From NCBI GenBank assembly GCA_029255685.2, contig CM055315.2, positions 45,613,705-45,677,704 of the forward strand: 64,000 nucleotides of DNA, written 5' to 3'. The notes under the pieces were generated by a model. That model had not been told where the DNA came from and made no database searches. It saw nothing but the letters and a program-made list of their open reading frames with translations. A program made the position numbers and the translations under genes. Below are positions 45,101 to 60,100 of this stretch, in pieces; within the stretch, counting starts at the first letter, position 1; every line of letters begins with the position of its first letter. This stretch comes from Silene conica (taxonomy: Eukaryota; Streptophyta; Magnoliopsida; Caryophyllales; Caryophyllaceae).

Positions 45101-48100
45101 TTGGTGGATTTTCTCTCTTGTCTGAAATCTCTATCCTTCTAGTTGTTTTGATGAGGGGATTTTTTTATGTTGCATTGTGCCTACGCTTTTGCTTGATACG
45201 ATGTGATGTGTCAACTACTTTCAGAGAAGTAGTGGGTTATCTTCTCAAATATACTTCTGTTCTTCTTTGACGGTAGATCGCACTTGATTTCTTTTTTTCC
45301 ATCAATTTTTTTGCTCATTAGATAATAATTTCAGGAAATGTATAAGAAGGCAGCTGAATTTTGGGCTGAATTGCGAGTAGAATTACTGTCAGCTAGTACT
45401 TTTCTTCCTGATGAGAAACCCGCTTCCAGTCAGCTGTGGCGATTATATTGGGCCAGCCATCAGGTTTGGAGGCTCTTTATATAGCTTTTGATTTTTTTTA
45501 TTTCCAATACTTTCACATTTTACATTGTTTTTTTGGTTGTCTTATTTTGACGTTGATTACGGCTGCTACAGCGATTTTTCAGACACCTATGTATGTCAGC
45601 TAAAGTCCCAAAACTGGTAGAACTTGCTAAGCAAGCATTAATGGACTGTAAATGTGTTGTCATCGGCCTCCAGAGTACCGGTGAGGCACGTACGGAGGAA
45701 GCTATATCAAAATACGTGAGTAATGGTGTAGAGTTTTCTCCTATTCGGCTGATTTACCACATTCATCCTTAAATTTAGTGTTCCTATTTGACTTTGGTGG
45801 TCCATTGATATCAACTTTGCCCTTCAATTTTCTTGTAAAGAAACAATGGAATTTTGACATGTTTGATGTATCATATCAGAACATTTATAGGTCAAAATCA
45901 TTTGAATAGCAAAGTCAATTGGGGACAATATTGATGTGATGAACGGAGTATTTCTTAAATAAATAACTGAACTTCGTATATCTGTCTCGAATAGGGTCTT
46001 GAACTTGATGACTTCGTTTCTGGGCCTCGTGAGCTGTTGCTCAAATTTGTTGAAGAAAACTATCCTTTGCCTGAGAAGCCCGAACCACTTTCAGGTCTTG
46101 CACTTTTACTGCTGCTTCGCGCTTTATGTTTTCTGTGAGATTAGGCTTTTACTCTCTTAATTATTCGACAGGTGATGAAGATGAAGATGTAAAGGAGCTG
46201 CCTCGGAAAAGACGTTCTGCAGATCCTGATATTTCTTTTAAAGGAAGAGTTAGGAAAGTTGCCAAGTGGAAGGGTGAAAGTGATGATGAAAGCTATGAAC
46301 AATCTGAATGTGAGCATTTGAAACTGGTTTTTTTGTTCTCTTCTGTATTTCTTAGATGTTAGAGTATCAACCTTAGACTTTTCTCATTGCAGTTCTTTTT
46401 GTTTGACTCAACCACTCAGTTGTGTTATTCTTTATAGATATATTTAGAGTGCAAGTTGGCCTCTTTGAAGATCAAAAAACTTTTAAAATGATTCAGTAAT
46501 GACCTTTCCTTTCTTTGATATGACCAATAACTCGAATTTTCTATATTTTGCACCCCCTACCCCCAATAATTTTTTTTTTAATCTGAAAGTTATTACTCCC
46601 TCCATTCATCTCCACTTTAAATATATGCTTTATGCACAAATATTAAGAAAATTATACTATAATATTAAAAGTACAACAAGTAAATAGAAAGTGTTAGTAT
46701 TTTGTGTAATTTGTGTCTAAGAAGTGGGTAGTAATGGAATTATAGTATTATAGTATTAAAAGTACAACCAAATAAGGAAAAATGTAATGTCGTTGAATGG
46801 ACGGAAAATGAATAGATGTAATGTGGAGTTGAATGGAGGGAGTACTTGTCAATTTTGACCCACAAAAATGTGAAGATATTTTTTGATTTAGCTCGTATCA
46901 ACCATTCCGGATTTGTATCAGGAAATTCTTTCGTATCCTCTTTTTTCAAATTTTATAAAATTTGACCCCGTATCAGCCCTATTAATAATTGTCTTTATTT
47001 GATATGTGCAGCTGATGTTGATGATGAATCTACTGAATCTGATGATGAATTTCAGATTTGTGACATCTGCACTGGTGAAGAGGTAATGCCCTCTGAATTT
47101 GTTGGATGATATACAGTCTCTTTATGTTTACGAAGTTGCATTTTTGGATGCAGGATAGGAAAAAATTGCTCAGGTGTTCCTGCTGTGGCCAACTAGTTCA
47201 TCCTTCTTGTTTAGACCCTCCTGTATTAGATATCTCTGAGGAGTGGACATGCATTTCATGCAAGCAAAAGACAGATGAGTATCTTCAAGCGAGACGTATC
47301 TATATTGAAGAACTCACAAAGAGGTTTTCTGATTGCTGCCTCACTCACTGTGATCTTATTCTATTGTTTCGGTAACAAAGTTGTTAAAAAGTATGAGGGC
47401 TTATTGGGGTTGCCGAAATACCCATCAAAATATTCTATGTTCCTGTACTTTGTTGCATGTGGCACTTTGTTAAAATAGGCTTACGAGCACCAATCACTTG
47501 TCCATATTACAAACTACCGTGAGTAAGCTGTCTTTGTAAATTCTGATGTGTTTTGGTGTGGAATGCGAAGTCTGTCTTCAGTTTTTATAGTTGATGTTAA
47601 AAGCAGTTGGGAATAACAAACTATTAGTAACAAAGTGTTTTAGGTCACCCTTTTTTTTTCTTTCCCTTTCTTGTCTTGTATATATAATTGGAAGAATCAA
47701 AGAAACTGTGAGATAAATGGACATTTTTATAGTGTTTCATTAGCATTTTGCATTAACAGATTCTGATCATACATTGTCAGAGTGGTGCTTGTAGTTTATA
47801 TTTCGCAAGTGATGGGATGCTCGAACTATTTACTAATGCTATCATGCTGATTTTATGAACTTTATTTATTTACCCTTCTCTGCACATGCATCAGTCATGA
47901 ACTTTATAGGCACACATTTTGATAGGTTAAGGAGATAGGAATTCTCCAATAAACGTTCTCTTTATTCCCGTAGGTATGAAGGAGCTATTGAGCGGAAAAT
48001 GAAAATCTTGGAAATTGTCCAGTCTATGGATCTTCCTAACAATCCATTAGATGATATTGTTGATCAGGTGATGCCTATATTTTTGTCCACCCTCTTGCTA

Positions 48101-51100
48101 TTGGTTTTTATCTTTGTTGCTGTGAGTTCTATTAGTCATTTGTAAGTCTAAATTCTATAGCTGAAGTGATTATTATAACCTGGATGTTCTGTTGCCTAAT
48201 TTGGAACTTGTAAGATGTGCATAAAATTCGTTGAAATGCAGTAGTGATAGAATTTTTGATCCTCTTATGGCGTTGGCTTCATCCGCGACAACTGATTAAG
48301 GACTGATTATACGTCTACCTCGACAATGACTGATACCGAAATTTTGAACCATGAGTTTTGTTCTTTGTTACCATTTCCTGGAGTTGGTGTGTTTTGTTTG
48401 CTTATCAGTTTGCATGCCTATGGCTATTAACATTTAACAGGCTTCCTTAAGGGTTAGCAAAAGCTTAACTGGCTTGACCCAAATCGCTTGAACCCATCAA
48501 TTTGGTGAATGAGAACTGACCCAACTCAAGCCAAACCAATAAACATATATAAACTGCTTTGTTGTGATACGTTAAGAGCTAATATCAACCCAAGGTCAAA
48601 TTTTGAAAGCAGTTTGGGTCGCATGGTAACGGTATCATGAAACGTGTTCCCCACGTCACAGCTCATCCATACTTCTCTGCTGCCCTGCTACCTTATTAGA
48701 ACCTTTACTAGTAATCCATAAGGAACCAATTTTTCACCTTGAATGTAAATTTAGCTAAGGGTTAGTACTTACATGTAGCAGCAAAGAGAGCCCTTGACTC
48801 GAAACTTGGCTATGACAAAAATGCTCTTGATTTTAACCACGCTCTCAGGCCCATACTGTGCTTCCTATGCACAATGTCGATTTTAATCGTCATCTCTCTC
48901 ATGGTATATCAAACTAGAGCTAAGGATTTCATATGGTTCAAGATATCATTAATATCTATTGTGTGGATCTCTAGATATGATCGTTTTAGTGTGGATAATT
49001 CAATTCGGATCAGTGAGGTCTCGTGTTCTCTCTGATTGTTATGCTCAGATATTGTATTTTAGAGCTGCGATGGCTACCATTCAAAAGCTATTAGTTATCT
49101 TAGGTCTCAATCTTTCCATCGACATATTGATTCGTCAAATTTCATTGAGTAGAGCCTGAGATATGATGCAATGAAGATAACCACTGTTGGTTCAGAGCTC
49201 CTAATAGGATTTGCACTAAGCTTTTAGACTGATTCCTTGACTGCCCCCTTTGTTTGTTTTGGGGGCTCATTTGCTTTGTATTGCTGCGTTAGCCTTGAGT
49301 AAACTCATGGTAATTTTTGGTAACCTTTCTTGTCACGAAACATAATTTTGACCCAAGCCAAGCCTTATCCGACCTGGCACTAGAATTGACCAACTTAATT
49401 ACCTATCTGGTAATGATTGATCTAACCCAGCAAAGACCTGAGATGGACGTGAGTGGTCTGGAGGGTTTATATGAACTCGAAAAAACCAAATGAGAACCAT
49501 ACTTCCTCCTTTTTCGTAGATAGATAACTAAAGACTTGTGAAGTCTTAACAAAGGTAGATTTAGCTCATTTGGTAAAGTTTGTAATCCTGCACTGGCTTC
49601 GATAGTTACATCATATTTAACATCCCAGTAAATGTTCTCTTAGTGATTTGCAACCTGTACTCGATGATAATACCATGCTCTGCGGAGGGACCCAATACAC
49701 AAAGATAAAGCTGATGTACACCGTTTTGAATTTAGCTAGGAATAATGAATTTTAAGTTGCAGAGTACAGAGTAATAGAAACTAATTTTGGGGGATAACCG
49801 GTTTTGAGTAATATTTTTTTCATACTTATTTTGATTCCTTTTCTTTTTCTTTTTGTTTGCTCAAACCTTTTTTTTCTTATTGAATCTCTTATTTATTATT
49901 CATCTTTTTGTGATAGCTTTTCTTTCAAATTCATATACTTATTTTTCTAATTTAATTCTCTATGCAACTGTTTTTCAAAGGTTCTCACAGTTTTATGTCA
50001 TTCCTTTTGCTTATCTACACGTTTTTTTTACTTATATGGACTATCACTATCTTACCTTAATGTTAACCAGCCACAAATCATTTTGGGTCCCAAGGTTTTG
50101 TTGTATTTGTTGTTCCCTCATTTCCATGTTCTAATTAGCAAAGATTTTTTCGGGAAAATTTTAATAAACAATGGCGATTTCGGCCGCTAATAATGCTAGT
50201 CTATGTCTAATTTAGTTTATTCTAGCAGCTTGGAGGACCAGATAATGTTGCAGAAATAACAGGAAGGCGAGGCATGCTGGTTAGGGCTTCTTGTGGTAAA
50301 GGTGTCACTTATCAGGCTCGTAATACGTAAGTTGAGGCTTGATGTTTTTCATTTTATGGTGTTCCTCTTATGCTCTATTTACCTCGAGACGAATACTGCT
50401 TGGCCAGGAGTAACTTTCTGTCTATTACCTGTGGTGCTTGAAGGGCCTATTCAATCAAAATAGTAACCCGGTGTGGGGATGGGGGAAGCAAATTACAAGC
50501 CCTCTTTGACTTATGACTCATACTGTTTCTCGAAGTGAGCGAGTTCATGCTTGAAGCTATAATTCTTTCCCCTTGAAATCAAGACCACCATTGTGCTACA
50601 CCGCTGTCAATTGATATGTGTTATGATCGATCTTATTCTTAGTTGGATTGTCAGGTAGAGAGTGTTGCATTTGATCTTGGCTAGAAATCAGAAATCTGTA
50701 GTGTTAGTTCTGGCTAGATAAAAATGCTTGTGCTACATATTGCAAATTTTGTGGATGCATTTATAGTGCCATTACTACTGCAATTATTTTTAGTTATTTA
50801 TGTACTATAGGAAAGAGATTACAATGGAGATGGTTAATATGCACGAGAAGCAGTTGTTTATGGATGGTAAGAAGTTTGTGGCTATCATATCTGAAGCTGG
50901 ATCAGCTGGAGTCTCTCTGCAAGCTGATAGAAGGGCTATAAATCAGGTAACAGATAAAATGACGGATAATTTTCTTAGGTTTTAGCAAAGTCATGCACCT
51001 TATGTGAAATGAAGCTTTTGAAATCCTTCAAGTTTTTCTTATTTATTACTCTCCCTGGTTCTAAAAGACTTACCACTTAGACATGGGCAAAAAGATAATG

Positions 51101-54100
51101 GAGAGGACAAATAATGATGTGACAAGTGGGTTGCTTTGATGAAAATTAACAAAGATTCACCTTTTAAACGAGAATCTGAACAATACTGGAGTGAGAATTC
51201 AAGTGAACCCAAACTTTAGAATTTAAGATGTAAAGAGCAAGTCTTAGTGAAACAACCGAAAATGAAAAAAAGTGACGAGTCTTTGGAATTGGACTGGGGG
51301 TAGTTTTTTGGTTGATATGACACATTCCAATTTGAGTTTTTCATCTACTAATCCTATTCTTTTGCTGTAAATAACTGTTACATCAGAGGAGGAGGGTTCA
51401 CTTAACTTTAGAGCTCCCATGGAGTGCTGATAGAGCCATTCAGCAGTTTGGACGGACCCATCGGTCTAACCAAGCTTCTGCTCCTGAATACAGGCGAGTC
51501 ATCTGCAACTTTTCTTCATGTTATGTGTTGGCCATAGGTTAAGATTATTATATGCTTCAAAAATATCAAAGCGAGTTCAGAAGATACAATTTCCAACATG
51601 ACTTTTTTTTTGTTTGATCATAACTGCAAAGAATCCTAGGTCATATGAGAAACTGATGCTAGCCACACCACACTATAACAATAGAATAACAAGAAAGTGA
51701 TGAGCCAGCCCAATCTCAGAACATGGCTCGCTACGCTTAAACAGCAGATAAAATCAGCAATCCCTCTGTCTCCAGGATCCAGTCCCGGCGGTTTGATTTG
51801 AGACCATGGTGTCGTAGATGGATTTCCCTAATAAAATAGTGAAAAAGTTGGAAATAAATCAGTAAAATCCCCAATAGCTGAGGTGGTTCAAACCCATAAG
51901 AAAAGCCGCAAACTTCTGAGCTTATTTTTTTTAAAGAGACAAAAGTCAAATAAGTAAAAGATAAGCAAGAAGAGAAAGTTAGAAAATTTGAAAGAAGATT
52001 TTCTTGGTATTTGAATGCTCCTGTCACATTATGTAACACCCGTTATGTAAAAGAAGTCCATGCCATGGGCTGTGTATATCATCCCAAAATACTTCAATTC
52101 TTTGGCCGTGATTTAACTGATACGCCATTATATTACAATTGTTACTTGATTGATATTACCGCCACTTTTTTTAGACGACGATTTGAAAAATGCGTATTTG
52201 CAAATGTTGGACGTATTTGTGAAAAAAGAGGGCATAACTGCATCGGAAAGAGCAGATAAACTGCAAAAGTACTATGATTGAAAATCAACTGAAATTTGAG
52301 ATTGTAAGACTGTAAAATTATGAGTGGCTGCAACTGTTGTTACATCCTCAATACTCCCGTTAATTTCATGACCATCATCTCAGCCTTTGATACCATAGTG
52401 TAATACCATGATGGGCACACATGCACTGTAACGTATGCATTTGCACCGCATCCAGTATTTAAACAAGGCAGTGTACTATGGCTGTACACTCATTGCCATA
52501 TAGTAACAGTGAAGGCCTATTGCCTCACATTACAGTAGGGAGGAATGCCAGGATTTCATAGAACCCTTCAACACTCTTATATTTTGACCACACTGCTTTT
52601 ATTTAACAGCCACATCTCCACCCAATTCTCCATATAGCTATTTTTATCAATAAAAGTTCGTAGCTTTTGAAACCTAGATCAATCTTCCCATTTAAAGTGA
52701 TTGATTCCACTAAACTTACAGCCCAAACCTAAAGCATCAGGATTCCAAACTCTGTCTTCACTGTTCAAGCTCCCTTTCAATACTTCCCTTTGTAGCAATA
52801 ATAAGCACAATAAACACAATACCAATTGTGAACATCATACAACGTCGACTACCATCATAAATTGTTAAATAGACTCCGATAATAATAGGAATTCTTTTCT
52901 CTTCCAAAGAAATTGTGAACATCATACAACGTGGACTACCAATTGTGAACATCATACAACGTCGACTACCATCATACAACATTCACACACTCGTATTAAC
53001 TCCCTCATACATGTCCAATATGATTATGAAAATTCACTTTGATTCGGAAGCAATCACAATTAGGTTATTTTATTACTATTAATAGTTGGCTTATGAGGTT
53101 TTCCCCTTATTCCTATTCCAGACTTCTTTTCACAAATCTTGGTGGTGAACGACGTTTTGCGTCTATTGTGGCAAAGAGATTAGAATCTCTTGGAGCATTA
53201 ACGCAAGGGGACCGCAGGTATATGAATTGCCTAGACTAATTTTGTAATTGAACTGCTCGTTCTCTTATACCTTTTGGTTTGTCTTTTAGGGCGGGACCTT
53301 CTTTAAGTGCCTTTAACTATGATAGTGCTTATGGGAAAAAGGCTTTGATGGTGATGTATAGAGGAATCATGGAGCAGGTATTGAATTCTTACCTTCTTTA
53401 GTGAGATTGAGCTGTTCCTACATATTGCTTGAGTTTTCGAACATACCTTTTCTTCTCTGGATATATCAGGGTTCCTTACCGGTTGTGCCCCCTGGGTGTT
53501 CGTCTGAAAATACGGAATCAATTCAGGAGTTTATTTCCAAGGCAAAAGCTGCTCTTGTATCTGTTGGCATTATTAGGGAATCAGTTATAGGTAATCTCTT
53601 GTAGTCAGTTGTTTTATCTTGTCTGCTTCTGCATCCCCTGCTCTATTAGTCTGTGACCCATTGTTCTCTTTGCTAATTTATATGCACCAGCAGTGGTCTA
53701 ATGTTAGGACTACTGTGGGTATTTTATTGAGAAGGTAGTGTTGCTGTCATCTGCAGTCTTATAAATCAATCTTTTTTGTTTTGACAAAATAATAATTTAA
53801 ATAGACTTTACTACTCCTGTCAGGTAGTTTATATAAATCAATTTGATTTTGAATATTGAATGAGCTTACCGGAGTTTACAAAGAGAAAAACAAATGCTCT
53901 TATTTCTTTGTTTTGTTTTGTTATATGCTGTTTATGTTTCTTTTTTCTGTTGACCATTGTTATTTTTTCAGCCAATGGCAAAGAATCTGGAAGAATATCT
54001 GGCCGTATAGTTGACTCTGACATGCATGATGTTGGCCGTTTTCTCAATCGGCTATTAGGACTGCCTCCTGAGATCCAGAATAGGTATTTTATTTGTCTGC

Positions 54101-57100
54101 TTCTGTGGCATAACCACGTTTGTTGACGGAGTTATTGATCATAATTAAAAAACTATTGCAGGCTGTTTGAATTATTTACCAGCATTCTCGATGTGATCAT
54201 TCAGACTGCACGTACTGAAGGAAATTTAGACTCTGGAATTGTCGACATAAAAGCCAACATTGTTGAATTACAAGAGAAACCAAAGGTTTGTGCTTATCAG
54301 ATTGTTTGTAGCAGAATGTAGTTTTATTCTGTGCCAAGTATTACGAGGAAAGATCGTCTCTTGCTGGGCCATTATGAAAATTTGATGAGAATTGCATCAA
54401 ACGTTTCTTACTCAACAACTAGTAATATTGACATTTTAGTGAGTCATTTTATTTTATCATACCCTCGATTAGTTTCAAATCAAGTACAGGTGCTTATGAC
54501 ACCATGTTTACTATAGTAAAAGTTAAAAAGTGGCAGTATTCTGGCCAGTGATGAGTCAATTTAGTGCACCCCCTTGCTTTTGTAGGTGTGTTTTGGTCTT
54601 TTTAAGGGGAATTTTCATCCATTATAGGAGATGTATGAACTGGTTTGTTTAAACCAAAAAGATTGCATTTGACCGAATAATGGGAGTCTGTATTTTATGT
54701 AATTTTTCTAATATCCCAAGTCAAAGAATTTTGTGTCTTTGGTTAAGTTTATGGGAGGAAGTCAAAATGAGTGTGACATATGATTTTATTAATGGTATAG
54801 TGCATTTTATCTTGTGCATATTTCATTACTTGAAAACTTTCTTAGTTATATTATTACTTATCAGTCAGGTGTATTTAATCCGTTATAGCTAATTGTAATT
54901 CATAAGTTTTTCTTTTGTTTTTCTCCTTTCCAGACGGTACATGTTGATTACATGTCTGGTGCACCCACTGTGTTATTTACATATACTCTGGATCGTGGCA
55001 TAACATGGGAGGTGTGTTTATGGGCTTGAGAATTTCTTTTCTGGTGACTGCTTTCTGGTATCTTATGTGCTTATGCTGTATGCAGTTTGCTTCTAATTTG
55101 CTTAATGAAAAGAAAAAAGGAAACCTTGGTTCAGCACATGATGGATTCTACGAGTCCAAGAGGGAGTGGCTTGGAAGACGCCATTTTCTTCTCGCTTTTG
55201 AAGGGTATGGACCTTAATGTGATTTAATGTTCATGAAGCAATGACTTCATTGACCTGGCTGCTATAGTGATTATTAGACCATTGGGCCCATCCTGGGGAA
55301 GAAAGACCAGATAACATCATTAAATTGGTTTTGTTATCAGTATGATGACTGATGAGTAGGGATGCCTCGAGCATGTATTCTGTGTAATCTCTTATCTGAG
55401 GGAAGCACATGAACATGTACATAAAATTTGGATCCGCATATGGGCCAAATTCTGGTTACATGTGGCCTGCTATCTACAATAATTCAGTATCCAGGAGTTA
55501 CGAAACTTAAATGGAATCCTCTTAAATCATATCGAGAAAGTCTGATTTCTGTCCTTGGACCTTTTTATATAACTGATGAATGGAAGAAAAATCTCGAATG
55601 CTTGTGTCACTATCAACTATGTTGCTCAGATTTCTTGAGAAGTATCCAACATGGGTGCTTGTCCAAGTGTCGGACTCGGAGACTTTTATGGAAAATTTGC
55701 ACATGTTGGCTTGAAATGAGGTGTCAAAGTTGTCAACCCTTGTCCAAGTGTGAGTGTTGGACACGGGTACGTGGGGAATCAAAAGAATCGGAGTGGAGTA
55801 ACATAGCTTTGTCAGTAAAAATATCACATATCTTATGGTGTATCGTTTTTGCGCTCTTGTCCAGGTCTACTTCTGGGATGTTTAAAATAGTCCGTCCTGC
55901 TGTTGGGGAGGCAATAAGGTAAAAAATATGTGTACTAGTCTTCTTGAAATATTGTGCACATGTAAGTATATCTCAATTGCATCTGGTTTCATTTGTACAG
56001 GGAAATGCCTTTAAGTGAACTTAAAAGTAAGTATAGAAAAATGTCATCTCTGGAGAAAGCTTGCAGTGGCTGGGAAGATGAATTTGAAGTTTCATCAAAA
56101 CAGGTCAACTATAACTCGTTCAAATGATTTTTAGTCTAATCGTCAAAATTTAACTCAAACCTGTACCAGCTTTTAGAAAATTTGTGATCAAACTTGTTTC
56201 AAATTTGAATCCAGTCATTGTAGTTTGGTGCTAGCATATTGTTCGATGCCACAGGTGCGGTCTGGTCAATAGTTTTCGTTTATTTGTACTGCCTATGGGT
56301 TTATCCCGTGGTTTTGAAATTGTATTGCTTGAATGATTTCCGTTGCTAATTTGTATTTATAATTGTGTCATTATGGCTTATTAGTTCAGAAATTGTATGT
56401 CAAGTTTTTTCAATATTTGATTGCTTGCAGTGCATGCATGGTCCAAAATGCAAGGTTGGTAGCAGCTGCACAGTGGGTAGAAGAATCCAAGATGTAAATG
56501 TTTTGGGTGGTCTTATACTTCCTATATGGAATGTAATCGAGAAAGCCCTATCAAAACAGGTATCTTTGACTTTATTTTGGATGTTTAAATCAGGGCTACC
56601 AGATTCTTTATACCCGGTACGAGTACATAGTGATATAATATGAATACACAAGTCGCTCTTGATAGGATTATTAAAATGATACACAAATTCTTACTCAGAC
56701 TCTTGGATCTTTAAAAGATATCACAATATTATTTAGAAAACTAGTTTTAATATAAAGAAAAAATAATACAGTATTAGAATCCTATTGCATACTGTCTTTG
56801 ATATTTGTGTCTAATAGATAGAGTGTATGGCTGTTATTCTTTTTGCATATCCTTAGTTTTTCATATCATAAAGTAGTTAGTGGCTATTACTCACCTATCT
56901 TTCACCTTTTCAAATCTATTTTTATAAGTATTATTTTGGTTATCATTTTGGATATAGTGTGTGGGTAACTGGGTATTGGATGTTAAAATGAATGGAAGAG
57001 TATTTGTTAGAAGGGAATCGTCGGGGACTTCCTATTGAGGATGGGATTTAGAAGAAGGAATCATACCAGGGTGGTAATTTGATTCCTCAATCCTCATACC

Positions 57101-60100
57101 TTGTGTTTGTTACACTTCTGGGTGGTTTGGGGGATTGGGGTTGGAAATCAAAGATAACTTTAAAATACAATATTTTAAATGATTTCTTTTAAATATTATA
57201 AAATCATGCAAATAAAGATACAATCGAATAAATAAATATATAAAATATTTCATTTACAATATTTCATGTAAGTTTTTTCATCTTCTTTTTTTCACATTTT
57301 TTAATTATATAATTAATTTATTTTATTAAGTACCCGTGGGTATCAATCTCATATCCATCGCCTCCTATGGTATGAGAAACACTTGGTATGGGTTTGGCTC
57401 ATTCCAACTTTATATGCTTGGGAATGCTCTTAGATGGCGACTTCGCGCCCTACGATCGAGTCTATCTCCTTTCCCCTTAGTGAGAGGAGATAAGCCCGAC
57501 TGGGAGGGGGTAATTCGATCGGACGAAGCCTATGAAACAGCGAGCTCTCTCCTCAGTCACCTCCCTGTCGGGCAATCTCCGGGAGGACCCGGAGGGGGAG
57601 CGAGCGACTGGCAAGAGACAGGGTGAAGACTGCCAAGGAAAGGGTGAGGGCTCGTTTCTTCTTTCTCTTTTTCTTCCGTTCTTAATAGCAGCCAGACTGA
57701 GACTAAAGGCTGCTTGAAAACCCCTCCTACAGTCGAGTACCACTTCGGGCTCTCTCCACCCCAGCCGGTTTGCTGGATGTCAGACACCCACTCTTTCCGC
57801 TCGTTAAAGCATTTTAAATTGGAAGCTCCTTTACCAGCGAAGAGAGCATCGAGATAGCCCGGGGAGGTTACTGAGGAGAGAGAAACGAGGTCGACTGAAA
57901 GGAGAGGAAAGGAGACGGAAAAGAGACTCGAGTTCGCACATTGATAGTCTATTGGGATAGAATCGATATGGAGAGAGACTGAGGTACGCACTGCTTTCGG
58001 AGATGAGTCAGAGGCAAGAACTTAGGAAGCTGGCTCGTCTAAGCTTCCCAAGTGGTGATGAAATCGCTCGAACGTTAGTGAGAGGAGCGTCCGGAAGTCC
58101 TGAAGGGCAAGTCCTACCTCGAGAGGAGAGGTGACGAGAGCGAGTGTTAACGACGATCATCCTCAAACAAGAGCAAGAAGACATCCTTCTTCTGTAATGC
58201 AGGGGGCGGTTTTCTTTTCCCGCCAAGAAGACCGAGCCTGCCGTGGGCGCCTGGAAAGTTCGGTGCAACAAAAGGGTGGAACGGAAAGTTGTGCTGAACA
58301 ATCTCTATAGCCCCTGTTGCGAGGGGTCCTATTAGCCTTTTGATTGTTGGTTGACGCTACTTCCTTTTTTCTTTAGAAAGTTTAATTCCCAATTGCCTCT
58401 TTCATTTTCGAGCAGACTAACCACAAGAGCCTCCCTTTGTTTCAGCCGCCGCCTCCTTAGCCTTAAAAACAAACAAAAAAAGAAAGAGAGAAGAGGTGCC
58501 CGATTTGACAGACTCATACAAAGCAGGAGAGCTTTCCAGGGTTTTTGGTGACAGAACTCGATTTCCCTTCAGGATTTGTATTTTTCTCGAATTAATTGCA
58601 GTCTAGCCTGTCTCCTCATCTTCCTACCTCAGTCTCCCCGAGAGACTACGAGAGGGAGATAGCCCGAGGGCGAAGAGTTCTTTCCAGCCTGCAATCTGAG
58701 AGCAACCCATACCTCAATTATATTGGATAAAACAAGCACCCCCCCAGCATCATATTTTTCTTTATCTACTACAATCCTAATTCACTAATTTGGATATCAT
58801 TCTAGTGAATCAGTTAGCAAATTGAGCGAATTGATAAGTAGGCTGCTTGATTGAAATATTTGTGGGATCTTTTGGTTTGAGTAACAGTTTGCTCTGTACT
58901 TATTTTTGAGTTCTGGTAAGTCCAGTAACAAGATATATGTAGCATATGATGGCTGTTGTGGAAGGCAAGCTTAGTTAGGCATTTGTAATTTACATTCTAG
59001 TCAAATACAGCCCTTCATATAACAGATGCAGAGTATATGTTTAGGACTGTAAAATGCAAAATAATGCATAAAGTGGTTTGGTAGAATTTCTAATGGCAGC
59101 TTTTATGGTGCTTCGACTCTGCTAATTGCCGAGTTTCCAGATATTTTAAGCTTAGAATGAAGTGCTATCTGTCCATCATAATTTCACTTTTAACATTTCA
59201 CTTTGGCTATAATGCTATGTATTGACGCAACACCTTTTCTGACATGACTAGTAGAAACTATATTTACGACTAAAACATGAAAATTTTATACAAATTTGCG
59301 ATGTTGAAACGTTTGTCTGATGCTTTCAACCAAGTGTGACCAACTTGTCCGTAGTCTATTATAGACTAGCATGTTGTCTTTTGTTTAAAAGCTTCATCTA
59401 ATGGTGGTGATCAGGTAAAATCGTTCTCTGATGTTTCTCCAACTTTTTAGCAATTTACAGTATCCATTGATGTGCTTGTATCTTGGTTGAGTAAAACAGA
59501 TTTTGTGTAGGAGCTGTTAGCTACCTGAATCGGGTTTATTTTCTTGGGATGAATAGGTCATCCAAAGTTGGATACCTTAGAGTCTATTAATCAATCACCT
59601 TGTGACAACATTTTTTTAAGGCCATTCAAGCTTGCTCATATATTTTTTCCTTGCTTTTTCCTATGCAAATAAATTACCAGGCCCGGCAAAGCCACAGGCG
59701 GATTCGGATTGTCCGTGTTGAGACAACGACGGCAGATAAGCAAAGTATAGTTGGGTTATTGATACCGAATGCTGCTGTTGAAGATGTCCTTCAAGGTTTT
59801 CTCTCTCTCTCTCTCTAGTCCTAAGGAACCTTTTACCAGTATCTATTGCACGTAGTTCAAATGAAACTAGTAATTACTGACTTACTGTACTGTGAGTTGA
59901 TTTGAATCCATTTTTTGCTGTACTGTATGTCCAGACAAGCTTACTTTACTGATATGAACCAAAGAAACATCGAAGTTTTCCATAGAGAACTGCACTCAGA
60001 AAATAGTTTCAAAGTTTATCTATTATTAATTAGATGGTCACATTACAAATGGAATCAAAGACATTTTCATTAGGGGTTAAAACATTTACGATCGAGGTTG

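Noticed and set aside
53838..54126. Independent ORFs on both strands at FGT1 exon 24
   Set aside because: The + frame is exon 24 plus intron sequence; the - frame is its shadow.
57477..58551. Several overlapping ORFs in the GC-rich block
   Set aside because: Open by composition only; no domain is recognisable, and the block lies in an intron.
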